Positions 22,089 to 32,400 of a stretch of 64,000 bases of DNA are shown one piece after another; the first letter of the stretch is position 1, and every line of letters starts with the position of its first letter. This DNA comes from Reticulascus tulasneorum. Lineage: Eukaryota; Ascomycota; Sordariomycetes; Glomerellales; Reticulascaceae. The notes beneath the pieces were generated by a model. That model was not told the DNA's origin. It saw only the letters and a program-made list of their open reading frames with translations, and did no database searches. The stretch lies in the NCBI GenBank assembly GCA_001557505.1, contig LSAX01000005.1:2418001-2482000 (forward strand), in the 5' to 3' direction. The position numbers were made by a program, and so were the translations under genes.

Positions 22089-24182
22089 TCAGTCATCAAT
22101 TCCACCCCATTCCAGGCTATCCCCTCCAACATCAGCGTCGGCTTGCCGCTCTTGCAGCTTCCTCTGCCTGCTTCCCGCGATGGCTCCTTGACGATTGTGC
22201 TCCTTCTGCCTTTCCCATCCGCTCTTTGATGTAATCTGGGCTCCTCCACCACTTCGTCTGACCTCCACACCTCGCTCCCTTAGTCGCTTTTTGTCCGCCT
22301 TGGCCACCTTGGGTAGAGCATCCAGGAGCCACTTTTGCACGCCCGCTCCCTCCCCCGACTTACCAGCCTGTCGCTCGCTCGCAGCAATGACGTTGGCGAC
22401 ACTTCTGACAAACGGTATGTCCTCCTTCGTATAGAAGGTTACCGCCACTCCGCCCTCGCGACCCGCCCGCCCTGTCCGTCCGGCTCGGTGCACGTATGCC
22501 GCACTGGAACCAGGGACATCGTAGTTGAGGGCTCCGTTCACGCCCGCGAAGTCTATGCCTCGCGCCAGCACGTCTGTCGTAATAAGAACCCATATCTCTC
22601 CAGCCCGGAAGCGGCGCATAATGCTCGCTCGAGCCGAATCGGCCAAGCCGCTGTGAAGCGACGCGATCCGTGACGGCCCGCCCGCTGTAAGGGGGATATC
22701 ATACTTTAGCTCTTCATGCAACGCAGTGGCCCGATCAATCGTCTGGACAAAGACAAGGAATGGTGGCCTCAAGGGCGGCCCCGAGTCGTCTCCCGAGGTG
22801 GGATGCAGAAGCTGGCGCAGCGCCAGCAGCTTGCCCTGCTCGGTGGCCGTGTAGACCAGCTTATGCGTGATATTAGGCACTGCGGTATCTTTAAGTCCCA
22901 CAACAAGACGAATAAACGGGCCTGCTGTTGGTCTCGTGTTTAGTGTGTCCCTGATCAATGTCTCGATGTTGGACCCCATCGTCGCCGACCAAAACGAGAC
23001 CTTCAACTCCGGGCTGCTGCAAGCCGACCAGAGGCCCATAGTCTGTTCCCGGAACAGTGGATCCAAAAGAGCATCCGCCTCGTCCAAAATCAGAGACCGT
23101 ACGGTCGGAAGCACCCTGTGGGAATTGGATGGTCCTGAGCCGAGGAAGTTGAGGAGAAGCAGTGGTGTCGTTACCAAGATATCGGTTTGCGTGACCGGTT
23201 TGATGCCCACGGCTGCATCTTCTTCCTCGGACTCTGCACCCTCGCTATCACTTGTCATTGCGTCCTCCACCGAAGCGTCTTCTACCTCGTCCGCAGATAG
23301 TCTCATGCCCTTTCTCATGGCAGCAATCTTGACCCCTGTTCCCATTACTAACTTGCGGCCCTCACTTACGATCTGAAATGCAAGCTCTCTGGTAGGCACA
23401 ACCACAATCGCTTGTAACTTGTGCGAATCATCGTCAAGAGCCCTCCTTTGCATAATGCCGTTGATGGCGGGAATCAGGAAGCTAATCGTCTTTCCGCTAC
23501 CGGTTGGGGCTATGGCAAGGAGATCGACTCCGCGCTCAACCTCGCCCAGCTCCATATTATTCAGCGCGCCATCGAGCGCGAGTTTTGGTTGTAGAAGCAG
23601 CGGCAGGGTGGCCATTTGAACTTCTGTCGGAATCTTGTAGGCCTCTTTATCCAGGTTCTCGGCCAGCTTCGGGGAGATTTGGTAGACCGTCCGCAGCTCA
23701 CGGAACGAAGTCAAAGGTTGGGGGTACACTTGGCTCGGTTCCTCCTTAACCACAACAGGAATCTTCTTCTTCTTCGCCTTTGTGACTTTCGACTGCTTCT
23801 TGCGGTGGTCGGAAAGGACGGTGAACTTCAATCGGTGGGAACGAAGCAGCTGACGGCATTCGTCCTCGCTGAGCAGATTCGGCGCTGTCGCAGCAGCAGA
23901 GACTTGTTTCGCTGACGTAGTAGCCGGAACGTCCGTTTTCTCTGAGGGCTCTTGCTTCGGTGCGAAGAAATCGACTTCGGGTAGCTGCGTCGCTCGGCCA
24001 TCTTCGAGAGCTTCCACCGTGCGCTTCCTCTTCTGGCCCCGCAAGATCCCTACATCGTCGTGGAAGAATTGTGGATTGGGCCGATTGCCGGCAGACGGCA
24101 GATTGGCTACAGCATTTTTGTCGTTCTTGGAGCTCTTTGGAGGCTGCTTGATGCCTCTCGAGAGCACTTTGAGAATGTCCAT
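22089..24182 (-). CDS. ROK1: ATP-dependent DEAD-box RNA helicase ROK1 (DDX52)
   Basis: Nucleolar helicase needed for early pre-rRNA cleavage and 40S ribosome assembly. Intronless, 697 residues, full length. The N-terminal MDILKVLSRGIK is characteristic of Rok1. Helicase motifs in order: a Q-motif region (YKIPTEVQMATLPLLL), AIAPTGSGKT (I), VVPTRELAFQ (Ia), LILDEADALLDP (II), SFWSATMGS (III), then in the second RecA domain FLVFVQTIDRA (IV), ITTDVLARGIDF (V) and HRAGRTGRAG (VI). An acidic insert of about 25 residues separates motifs Ia and Ib. The C-terminus is Lys/Arg-rich and ends in an acidic Trp-Gly-Gly stretch. It shares a 663 bp divergent interval with the first HET gene. Confidence 0.92.
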   Translation of the reverse strand: MDILKVLSRGIKQPPKSSKNDKNAVANLPSAGNRPNPQFFHDDVGILRGQKRKRTVEALEDGRATQLPEVDFFAPKQEPSEKTDVPATTSAKQVSAAATAPNLLSEDECRQLLRSHRLKFTVLSDHRKKQSKVTKAKKKKIPVVVKEEPSQVYPQPLTSFRELRTVYQISPKLAENLDKEAYKIPTEVQMATLPLLLQPKLALDGALNNMELGEVERGVDLLAIAPTGSGKTISFLIPAINGIMQRRALDDDSHKLQAIVVVPTRELAFQIVSEGRKLVMGTGVKIAAMRKGMRLSADEVEDASVEDAMTSDSEGAESEEEDAAVGIKPVTQTDILVTTPLLLLNFLGSGPSNSHRVLPTVRSLILDEADALLDPLFREQTMGLWSACSSPELKVSFWSATMGSNIETLIRDTLNTRPTAGPFIRLVVGLKDTAVPNITHKLVYTATEQGKLLALRQLLHPTSGDDSGPPLRPPFLVFVQTIDRATALHEELKYDIPLTAGGPSRIASLHSGLADSARASIMRRFRAGEIWVLITTDVLARGIDFAGVNGALNYDVPGSSAAYVHRAGRTGRAGREGGVAVTFYTKEDIPFVRSVANVIAASERQAGKSGEGAGVQKWLLDALPKVAKADKKRLRERGVEVRRSGGGAQITSKSGWERQKEHNRQGAIAGSRQRKLQERQADADVGGDSLEWGGIDD

Positions 24183-24845
24183 TACAGCGTGCAGGATGGA
24201 GCAAAAGCTGTTGGACCTGGTGAAGATTTCGATTTTTTTTTGGGTTTGGTGGGGTGAGCAGTGCGATTACAGTGTGCGCTACTAAATTGTACTGTGTGTT
24301 ATACACGGGTAATGCCGTCTTCTGCGGAGTACCTTAAGTTAACGTAGCCGTCCTCAACTCTCCCTTTCGACCCTAGTACGAGATTGAAGATAAGATTTAT
24401 ATAAAGCAATTAAATTCTGAGCGATGGGGATATGGGGACTTTCTGACGGTTCAATAATTTAAGCTAGTTTCTAGAGACGAAGTACTATTAGTTCTACAAT
24501 ACATATCTGAGTATCTGCTAGAATATGTATATTGTCGTATATTGTCGTACATTGCTGTAGTAAATTAGGAGATATATAAGCTAAGGCTCAGATAGTGAGC
24601 TCGAGGTGGCAGAAAGCAGCCAGATAGGTTCTTCATCGAGCATTCTTCTCTTCGTCCATTTGAGCACATCTAGACGCCGCCTCTATTGGTCGCAGCTCAG
24701 CCGCATAAGGCTGGAAAGCCTGGTCGATCCCTCTCACCCTTCCGTGTTCACTTCAACTTCTGCCAGGTTTCTCGAGGTAGAAGCAACCAGTTTTCTCCAC
24801 CTTGCTATGTCGTTATAAAACTTCTCTTACAAAGTTTGTGTCATA
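24183..24845. promoter_or_regulatory. Divergent interval between ROK1 and HET-domain gene 1
   Basis: The two starts face apart. The region from about 24340 to 24610 is clearly more AT-rich than the flanks, with repeated ATATTGTCGTA-like words. A TATAAAA word at 24814-24820 lies 26 bp before the HET ATG, probably too close to serve as its TATA box for that ATG. Confidence 0.5.
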
Positions 24846-26579
24846 ATGCGACTGCTTCATGTCAAGAGCTTGAAGCTCATCGAGTTCCTAAGCAACCCCC
24901 CGCCTTACGCAATTCTGTCACACACTTGGGCTGAGGAAGAGGTCCTCTTTCAGGATTTCTCGCGTACGAAAAATGGAGATTTCATACTGGCAAGCGAACA
25001 CTCTTTCACCAAGAAGGGCTATCACAAGATACACTACCTCTGCCGCCAGGCTGTTGAAGATGGATACGCTTATGTCTGGATCGACACGGCGTGCATTGAC
25101 AAGTCCAGCAGCGCCGAGCTGTCAGAATCACTTCGATCCATGCTGGCCTGGTACCGGGATGCAGAGATATGCTATGCTTACCTCGGTGACGTCAAGGACG
25201 TTTCTGGTCTAGCGGAGGCGCGATGGTTCACTCGTGGCTGGACGCTTCAGGAGCTTATTGCCCCCAAGCACATGGTTTTTTACGGTCGCAACTGGACCTT
25301 CCTTGGTCGCAAGAAAGCAATGGCAGACGAGCTGTCCCTAATTACCCGTATACCTCATCTCTTGCTCCAGCACCCTGGACTGCTGACGGAGTACAGCGTC
25401 GCCCAACGCATGTCCTGGGCATCGAGAAGAACAACAGCACGCAGCGAAGATGTGGCGTACTGCTTGCTTGGCATCTTTGACGTTTATATCATGCCTATAT
25501 ATGGTGAAGGCGGCGGGAAGGCTTTCATGCGCTTGCAGCACGAGATACTGAAACAGAACTCGGATGATTCCATCATGGCATGGACCTGCCCACCAGCTCA
25601 CGTGGCTGGCCCAAACCTAGGGAACCACAGTGTCGTCCTTGACATAGGGTGGAGTCCAGGTGGCTTGGCTGTACATCCTAAATTCTTCCATGACTGTGGG
25701 AGCATCATTAAAACTTACGGTGGGCCCGAAATGGGCAAAGTCGGGGCTCCACAGAATATTCGAATTGAGAAGGATTCTTTTCGCGTCGCGCTACCCGTGT
25801 TGAAGAACACAGATGTATTCAAGCACGCCTCAGATGACGGCAATCTCCTCTGGGGTGTCTTGCAGTGTCGGTCAACAAGTGGCCCCTTGGGCTATGTTGG
25901 GATTCCCCTGCGGACTGACCGACAACTAGCAGATAACAGCAATATTGCCGTCCGCTTCGTACAAAGAAAGATTCAGACGATATCGGTTGATTTGCTCAAA
26001 GAATGCCAGAATTTAGAGCTTCGAGTTGAGGGCTTCGATAACTGGAAAGATAATTTCATGGACACGGAGCTGTTCCCCAGAAGTGATACAATGGTTCTGC
26101 GGTGCGACTCTCTCTTGATGCACGGGTTTCGAATTATACACCCCAGACCCGCGCAATTCCCCGACACCTGGAATGAAGAGACGCGAATATCTGAGGTGAC
26201 GGTTGCTCACGAGACCATCGAAGGTGACACGGGCGGTCTCCTCCGCCGATTTATCTTCTACAGCACAGAGAGAGACTTTGCCTTTTCCATAACCACGTCG
26301 ACTTCTGATGACGACTATGACCTTGATGAAGAGACCAAGCCGGAAGGGGCGAATCTGGAACAATGGCTTCAGCTGCAAGGCGGTTTCCAAATGGCATCAA
26401 AGTGGGACCAGAACGCCCTTGATGATGAGACTGCAAGACGGCACAGCTCAACTATCTTAGTGAAACAAGAAACCGGGCTCCCTGCACTCCGTATTTCCAT
26501 GAAGATGGTCAGGGAGCAGATCGAGCCAATAAACTTTTGGTTCGCGCACACAAGGGTGCTTGAAATATCTGTCAACTAA
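24846..26579 (+). CDS. HET-domain (heterokaryon incompatibility-type) protein 1
   Basis: Intronless gene of 577 residues. The first 170 residues are a HET domain in the usual order: MRLLHVKSLKLIEF start, PYAILSHTWAEEEVLFQD, KIHYLCRQAVEDGYAYVWIDTACIDK, SSAELSESLRSMLAWYRDAEICYAYLGDV, RWFTRGWTLQELIAP, and a later ARSEDVAYCLLGIFDVYIMPIYGEG segment. HET domains trigger cell death on incompatible fusion in some fungi, but most genomic copies have no known function. The remaining 330 residues show no recognised domain; no NACHT, WD or ankyrin repeats follow. It sits head-to-tail with a second HET gene in AT-richer DNA, so a local duplication or accessory insertion between ROK1 and ISM1 is likely. 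Confidence 0.9.
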   Translation: MRLLHVKSLKLIEFLSNPPPYAILSHTWAEEEVLFQDFSRTKNGDFILASEHSFTKKGYHKIHYLCRQAVEDGYAYVWIDTACIDKSSSAELSESLRSMLAWYRDAEICYAYLGDVKDVSGLAEARWFTRGWTLQELIAPKHMVFYGRNWTFLGRKKAMADELSLITRIPHLLLQHPGLLTEYSVAQRMSWASRRTTARSEDVAYCLLGIFDVYIMPIYGEGGGKAFMRLQHEILKQNSDDSIMAWTCPPAHVAGPNLGNHSVVLDIGWSPGGLAVHPKFFHDCGSIIKTYGGPEMGKVGAPQNIRIEKDSFRVALPVLKNTDVFKHASDDGNLLWGVLQCRSTSGPLGYVGIPLRTDRQLADNSNIAVRFVQRKIQTISVDLLKECQNLELRVEGFDNWKDNFMDTELFPRSDTMVLRCDSLLMHGFRIIHPRPAQFPDTWNEETRISEVTVAHETIEGDTGGLLRRFIFYSTERDFAFSITTSTSDDDYDLDEETKPEGANLEQWLQLQGGFQMASKWDQNALDDETARRHSSTILVKQETGLPALRISMKMVREQIEPINFWFAHTRVLEISVN

Positions 26580-27235
26580 GCATATAGCAACATCAGTGTT
26601 TTTATTTGTTAGCGGAGGCCACCGAGGCCGCACCAATTAGCCTTGGTTGTTGTGGATGCCACAATCCGATCCTCCTTTGTTTCTGAGGAATTGTTTTGTG
26701 TATACCGTACTATATGATGTTGACGGCGTACTATATATGTCGTTCTCCCGAGATGCGGCTTTATACAAAGATCCCTTTTGGCTTTGCTCATGTAACTCTA
26801 TCACTATATCGAAAATAGTATGAATAAGTTTAATATAGCAAGATAATATTAAGAACTTGAAAAGTCCCATTAAGTATTCTTCTCCTCATTCCCAGAGGCA
26901 ACCGTAAGTGCTACTTACAGCACTATCTGCTGGTTAGCTAAAGGACGGCCTTATTCGATTTAACGAAATCAAGCCTCCCCCAATCAAAGAAGTAAAGAAC
27001 AACATCTGTAGATGCCAAGCCCATTGCTTGATCGCCATAGAGGATATGATTTAGACGAATTATCGCAGGACTTGACGGTCACAATCTGGACCAATTGGCG
27101 TTGATAATGCCAATTCACAGCCTCACTCGCGAATAAATGCTTCCCCTCCCAGCATTAACATCAGTCATTTGTATTTTCCCTTTCCCTCATCTAGAATAAG
27201 CTATTGAGATCCTAGCCTACGCAGTTTTTGCTACA
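26580..27235. other. AT-rich spacer between the two HET genes
   Basis: No gene is visible. Base composition is lower in GC than around the housekeeping genes (notably 26680-26880). It contains the first HET gene's 3' end and the second's promoter. I see no terminal repeats or transposase remains. Confidence 0.5.
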
Positions 27236-29017
27236 ATGAGGGTATTAAATACCAAAACTTTGCGACTGGAGGCCTTTTCCAACCTACCTCCCAGGCCATA
27301 TGCGATCTTATCGCACACCTGGGGAGAGGATGAGGTTACTTTTCAGCACATGACACTTTCGCGGGATGCCGCTAAGCGCAAACTTGGCTTCGAAAAGATC
27401 AGGCTTTGCTGCAAAAAGGCCGAAGAAGATGACTTTACTTACGTGTGGGTAGATACATGCTGGTATAGCTTACTCTACCCCAAACTTGCGAAGTAACGTG
27501 CTAAGAGTTGTTATAGTATCGACAAGACGAGCAGCGCGGAGCTCACCGAGGCCATAAACTCCATGTACCAATGGTATAAAAAAGCAACCGTATGCTATGC
27601 GTATCTAGTCGATGTTCCGAATTTAGAGGAGACGACGATGGATTCTTCTAGCCTGGACCCGTCCCTCTCAGCTTCTCTGGCCGCCTTCACCAACAGCCGG
27701 TGGTTCACCCGCGGCTGGACGCTGCAAGAGCTTATTGCCCCAGAAGTAGTTGAGTTCTATGCGGCAGACTGGAGTGAGATTGGCACGAAGTCGAGCTTGC
27801 TGGCCGACGTGGCCAAGGTTACGGGCATCCGCGCCGAAGTTCTCGGCGGCGAACCACCATCCATTTGCAATGCTGCAGAGATCATGTCTTGGGCTGCGAA
27901 CAGGGAGACCACAAGGATCGAAGATCATGCCTATTCTTTGCATGCCTATTCTTTGCTTGGATTGTGCCGCGTTAATATGCCCTTGATCTATGGCGAGGGC
28001 AATCGGGCCTTCATTCGATTACAAGAGGAAATACTCAAATTCGTAGAGGACTATTCGTTGTTTACTTGGAATCTGTCAGTGGCCGTTTATGATATGTCGA
28101 CGGATATCAACAGAAATGGTCCCTTGGAAATTGGCAAAGACACAAGAACTCTAACAGACAGCCCTAAGTTATTCACTGCCCCTGCGGCCCGGCCGGGAAG
28201 CTTCTCCCAGCTGAAGTTGAAGCCCCATCTCCCACCATTTAGGGAGGCCGAGAATTTGTCTTTCGATCCACCGGTGGTTACTGGAAGAGGAATTCGGCTC
28301 TCGGTGTTGTTGATGCATCTAAAATATAATTACTTCATCGCATACCTAAACTGCAGGCTCGGGGACTATTACATCTGCATGGTAGTCCGCCGCATCAGTC
28401 CTAGAGACGGGTGCTACTACAGATCAGCTGCTACGAGGAGCGGGCTATATTTTGTGTCTCCCACTGAAATCCAACTTTCAAAGCGGGAAACAATCTACAT
28501 CGCCGACCCGCCGCACAAGGACATTTCCAGAGAGCGGGCCACTATTCGCTACACGATGGATACGTCACATCTCTGTCGAGAATTCACAACCTCCTACTTA
28601 AGTCCTAGTTGGTCCAGCTCGAATGACTTCAATCATTATATGGGATGGATTCGCTCGCCAAAGAGTGGAGATTGCTTCCTGATTCTAGGTAGCGCCGGCT
28701 GGCACTTTGCCATCGTCAATCCCGACGATATCACCTCGTCGTTTCTGCCGCCATGCTCTGGTGATAGCGAGTTGGATATGAAGCGATACACCCAGTTTCC
28801 ACCTAGCAGTGGTCCCGATGATCCGGAACTCATACAGTCGTACCTTAGCTTCCAGAGAATAGATGGGCAAAACTGGATACATGATGCATCGGATCGGCTG
28901 GTGGTACCTATGGGACAGCATACAGTCAGTATCGCCCTCAGGAGGCGTGGCGATCAACTAGGATCGCATATTGTAAGAATATCCTGCACGAAACATGCAC
29001 ATGCGACTGTCAATTAG
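27236..29017 (+). CDS. HET-domain (heterokaryon incompatibility-type) protein 2
   Basis: Two exons (27236-27462 and 27517-29017; 54 bp intron, phase 2, TGCTAAG branch) encode 575 residues. Splicing rebuilds the canonical WVDTCCIDKTSSAEL; unspliced translation stops at once, which supports the intron. HET motifs follow: INSMYQWYKKATVCYAYLVDV, RWFTRGWTLQELIAP, then TTRIEDHAYSL and GLCRVNMPLIYGEGNRAF. An acidic/Ser insert sits between YLVDV and RWFTRGW. A 15-bp tandem duplication adds HAYSL inside the domain. The C-terminal 340 residues have no recognised domain. It is a paralogue of the gene just upstream in the same orientation and converges on ISM1 with 119 bp between stops. Confidence 0.9.
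27926..27955 (+). repeat. 15-bp exact tandem duplication in HET gene 2
   Basis: CATGCCTATTCTTTG occurs twice in direct succession (27926-27940 and 27941-27955), keeping frame and repeating His-Ala-Tyr-Ser-Leu. Other HET domains have a single copy at this place (IEDxAYxLLGL), including the upstream paralogue (SEDVAYCLLGIF). Confidence 0.9.
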
Positions 29018-29136
29018 AGCAAGAAGCTGCCAGTCACAACGAAAGGGGGCCTGTACATGCTGCCAAAGTCCTAATTTATAAGCTGCCTCACCTGTGAGAC
29101 CGGGTATCATGATGATCTATCATTCGAACATCTATC

Positions 29137-32136
29137 TTACACAGCCGCAACAACCTCATCGCATCTCTGGCAGAGCGCGTCCTCCTTCGGCGCTAGGTAG
29201 CGCCAACATCTAGCACATTTATGCTGCCGGGGAGGCAACACATGCGCGGCGCCTTTGGAGCCGTCGACCTCGAACTCTTGGATATACGACCACTCACTTT
29301 CTGGGATCGCTGCGTTCATCTCGACCGAAGACACGACAAAAATGCCATCCAGCTCGTCGGAGTACCTTCGCAGAGTCTCGACAAGGGCATTGTCTTCGGT
29401 GGACAGGATAACAGAGGACTGAAGGGAGGAGCCGAGTACTTTGTCGACCCTGGCTCGTTCAAGGGCGGATTTTACGGCGGTGTGGACAGACATGAGGGCG
29501 GGGATATCTCGGCGTAGGACCTCTTCACCGATATGCAGACGTGTCGGGTCAAAGACAGGAGTCTCGTAAAGTGTCTGGAGGGGATGCACAAGGGTACTGG
29601 TTTTGGAGTTAGTTTAGCACGGGCAAGAATAGACCTAACTTACGTATCCGCCTTCATCCAATCTGGACGGTGATCCCAAGCCTCTTCGACGAGCATGGGA
29701 GTCATGGGAGTCAACATCCTCAGGAAACCCAAGAATATCGGCTCCAGGGCACCACCACCATCGCCACAGTACAGCCGATCCTTCAATGCTTCCAAGTAGA
29801 AGGATGACAGATCGCTGGCGATCCATCGGTTCAGTGCAGCAAAAGCCCTGTAGAACTCATGGTTGCTGAACGCTGTCTGAACCTCTCGCATCACGTCTGT
29901 TAGCTGGATGATGGCGATCTGATCCACCGCTGTCACCGGATTGGTGCGTGCAGACTCATGCATGGACCCTAATAGCATTTTTGTGATGGTTCGGTACTTC
30001 AGTAGCTGAGTGTGAACTGACTTGAGCACTGCCTGTCCTATCGCCACGTCTTTCGTAAACTCGGAACTGGCGACCCAAAGGCGGAGGGCATCGGGTCCCA
30101 AGGCATCGTAGGACGGGCCAGTTTTTGCGTTCTGCGCTTTGCCTCTGACTTTCATTGGCGGAAGCAAGCTGCCGTCCATGATTTGGTCGGGGGAGATGAT
30201 GTTCCCCAGTGATTTTGACATTTTCTTACCCTCTTGGTCCAGTGTAAAGCCGTGAGTGATTAAAGTCTTGAATGGAGCCTGCGGCTTCTCTTGCGCGTTG
30301 GCTTCGAACTCTGGTTGCTGAGCAGCAACGTAGGTAAGCAAGCTGGACTGGAACCAGCCGCGGTGTTGGTCTGATCCTTCCAGATACATATCGGCTTGGC
30401 CGTCGCCCTGCATCCAGCTGCTGCCGCTATCGAACCAGACGTCCATGGTGTCGGTGCCGCGACTGTGGGAGCCCACCAGACCCGGCGCAATCCATGCCGG
30501 ATCGTCAGGCGCATCTGAAAACCAAGCATCTACCCCCCGTTCTTGGATGACGGAAATTATGTGATCCACGGACGCATCCGTCACTACAGCACTCCCATTC
30601 TCGTCATAAAGTGCCGGTATGGGCACACCCCAGGCCCGTTGGCGAGAAATACACCACTCGCTTCGACCCAGCACGAAGCTCTCCAGACGATTCCGCCCCG
30701 AATCGGGCATAAACTGGACGTCACGTAGCGCCCCTATAGCTCCATCCTTTATGCTTCCCACATCCGCAAACCATTGTGCTGTTGCCCGGACCACGACAGG
30801 CTGCTTAGAGCGCCAGTCGTAAGGGTACTTGTGCTTGTACTTGTGGACGTGCAAGACATCACCTTCGAGGAGAGACAAGACGGCCTTGCTTCCACCTTTA
30901 AGGATGGAGGACGCCTTCGTCAACACTTCTGGGTCGTCCGGAAAGGCATCCTCCGTGAAGTGTCCCTCGTCATTAATGGGCGCAGAGGCTTCGATGCCCA
31001 GAGCAGAGCATACCTCGTAGTCATCGAAGCCGTGGCCCGGAGCGAGGTGGACTAGACCCGAGCCGGAGTCCGCAGACACGAAATCGGCGTGAATGATCGG
31101 TTGCGGAACTGCGTTTTTGCCTTGCAGCCTGTTCAGGTACCGCAGACCTTTTAGATCCGCACCTTTCAGGGACCGGACTAGAATAACAGGCTCCGCTTCT
31201 GGAAACAGGCTTGATCGAAGCGCTTCGAGGCGGCTTTCCGCCACGAGGCAAGCATCTGAGCCGATTTGGACGACGACGTAATCCAACTCATCACGAACAG
31301 CGATGGCTCTGTTCGCTGGGAGCGTCCAAGGGGTGGTCGTCCAGATGACCGCGAACAATGGCCGGTCCAACCCTTTCAACCCGTCAACGATTGAGAACTT
31401 GACGTAGGCAGCAGTGGAAACATGGTTTTCGTTGTACTCCAGCTCGGCTTCGGCCAAAGCAGTTCTCGTGGTAGGAGACCAGTACACAGGTTTATGCTTG
31501 CGATATATCAAGCCCCTGCGCACCATTTGTTGGAACAGCCGGAGTTGCTTCATCTCGTAAGGCGGATCCATGGTCGTCCATCGCGCCTCCCAATCACCCA
31601 TTACGGCATAAGATCGAAAGCTCTTCATCTGTTCCAATATCGCTTTCGAGGCTAGCTTTCGTGCAGCTTTGCGGATCTCGACCGGCTTCAGGTTCTTGTC
31701 CGGGGAGGATCCTAGAGCCTTTATCTCAATCGGAAGGCCATGGCAGTCCCACCCGGGTCTGTAGTTGACACGAAAGCCTGCGATGAGTAGTGTAAGCCAG
31801 AAGTACCAGAGAAATGAACGATTCTTACCCTGCTGCACCTTGGCCCGAAGTATCATGTCCTTCAGGACCTTATTTAACGCATGGCCCACGTGGAGACTCC
31901 CGTTGGCATAAGGCGGTCCGTCATGGAGCGTGAATGTGTTTCCAGACCTGTTGGCCAGCTGCCATTTGTAAAAGTCGTCGGTACATCGTCGCAAGTATTC
32001 GGCTTGAAACTTGGGGAGAGATCGAGCACTAAAGTCATGTCAGGAGGATGCGCCGAGAACAGTAAGCGGGCACCATCAGAGCTTACGGAAATGTCGACTT
32101 CGGCAGTCTCAATGTCGAGGCCCAAGACTTCGACAT
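29137..32136 (-). CDS. ISM1: Isoleucyl-tRNA synthetase, mitochondrial
   Basis: Charges mitochondrial tRNA-Ile. Four exons on the minus strand (32136-32087, 32028-31829, 31777-29644, 29596-29137) give 947 residues. Class I motifs: LHDGPPYANGSLHVGHALNK (HIGH-type), GWDCHGLPIE, WTTTPWTLPANRAI in the editing domain, SGSSWMQ.., and KKMSKSLGN. The C-terminus carries CARCWRY and CQRC, two halves of a zinc-binding knuckle as in bacterial-type IleRS. The first exon encodes WASTLRLPKSTF, matching the block just after the presequence in yeast Ism1, so only about four residues precede it: the mitochondrial presequence is missing from this model, and an upstream exon may exist. The intron at 31778-31828 is 51 nt and stop-free. 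Confidence 0.9.
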
Positions 32137-32153
32137 AGTATCCTCCGGGTCAT
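32109..32153 (-). other. Overlapping upstream ORF at the ISM1 start
   Basis: An ATG at 32153, 17 nt before the modelled ISM1 ATG and out of frame, opens a 14-codon frame (MTRRILCRSLGPRH) that ends inside exon 1. Its basic, acid-free character resembles a presequence, but it does not join the ISM1 frame with any splice I can see. Confidence 0.35.
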
Positions 32154-32400
32154 AATGGACGATGGCGGTGCTTCAATGGGTGTTGCAGGGAGCTCAGGGA
32201 AAGAAATTTTGGTGGAGACGCGAGGTTCGCCGCGTCCCCAGGCTGAAAGATCGCTAAAAGCTACCTACCCCAGTCAAGCCACAGCTGCAAGGCTGACATG
32301 CTTTAACTATTGGCGGGGTTCCGTCATCGTTCAACTTTTTGTCTACAACGTCCATCCCGTGTCTGTCAATGCTCGACTTCTAAACTTAGAACCTCTCGCC
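32137..32400. promoter_or_regulatory. Short divergent promoter between ISM1 and conserved gene
   Basis: Only 264 bp separates the two opposed start codons, so the promoters must overlap. No specific element is recognised. Confidence 0.55.
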
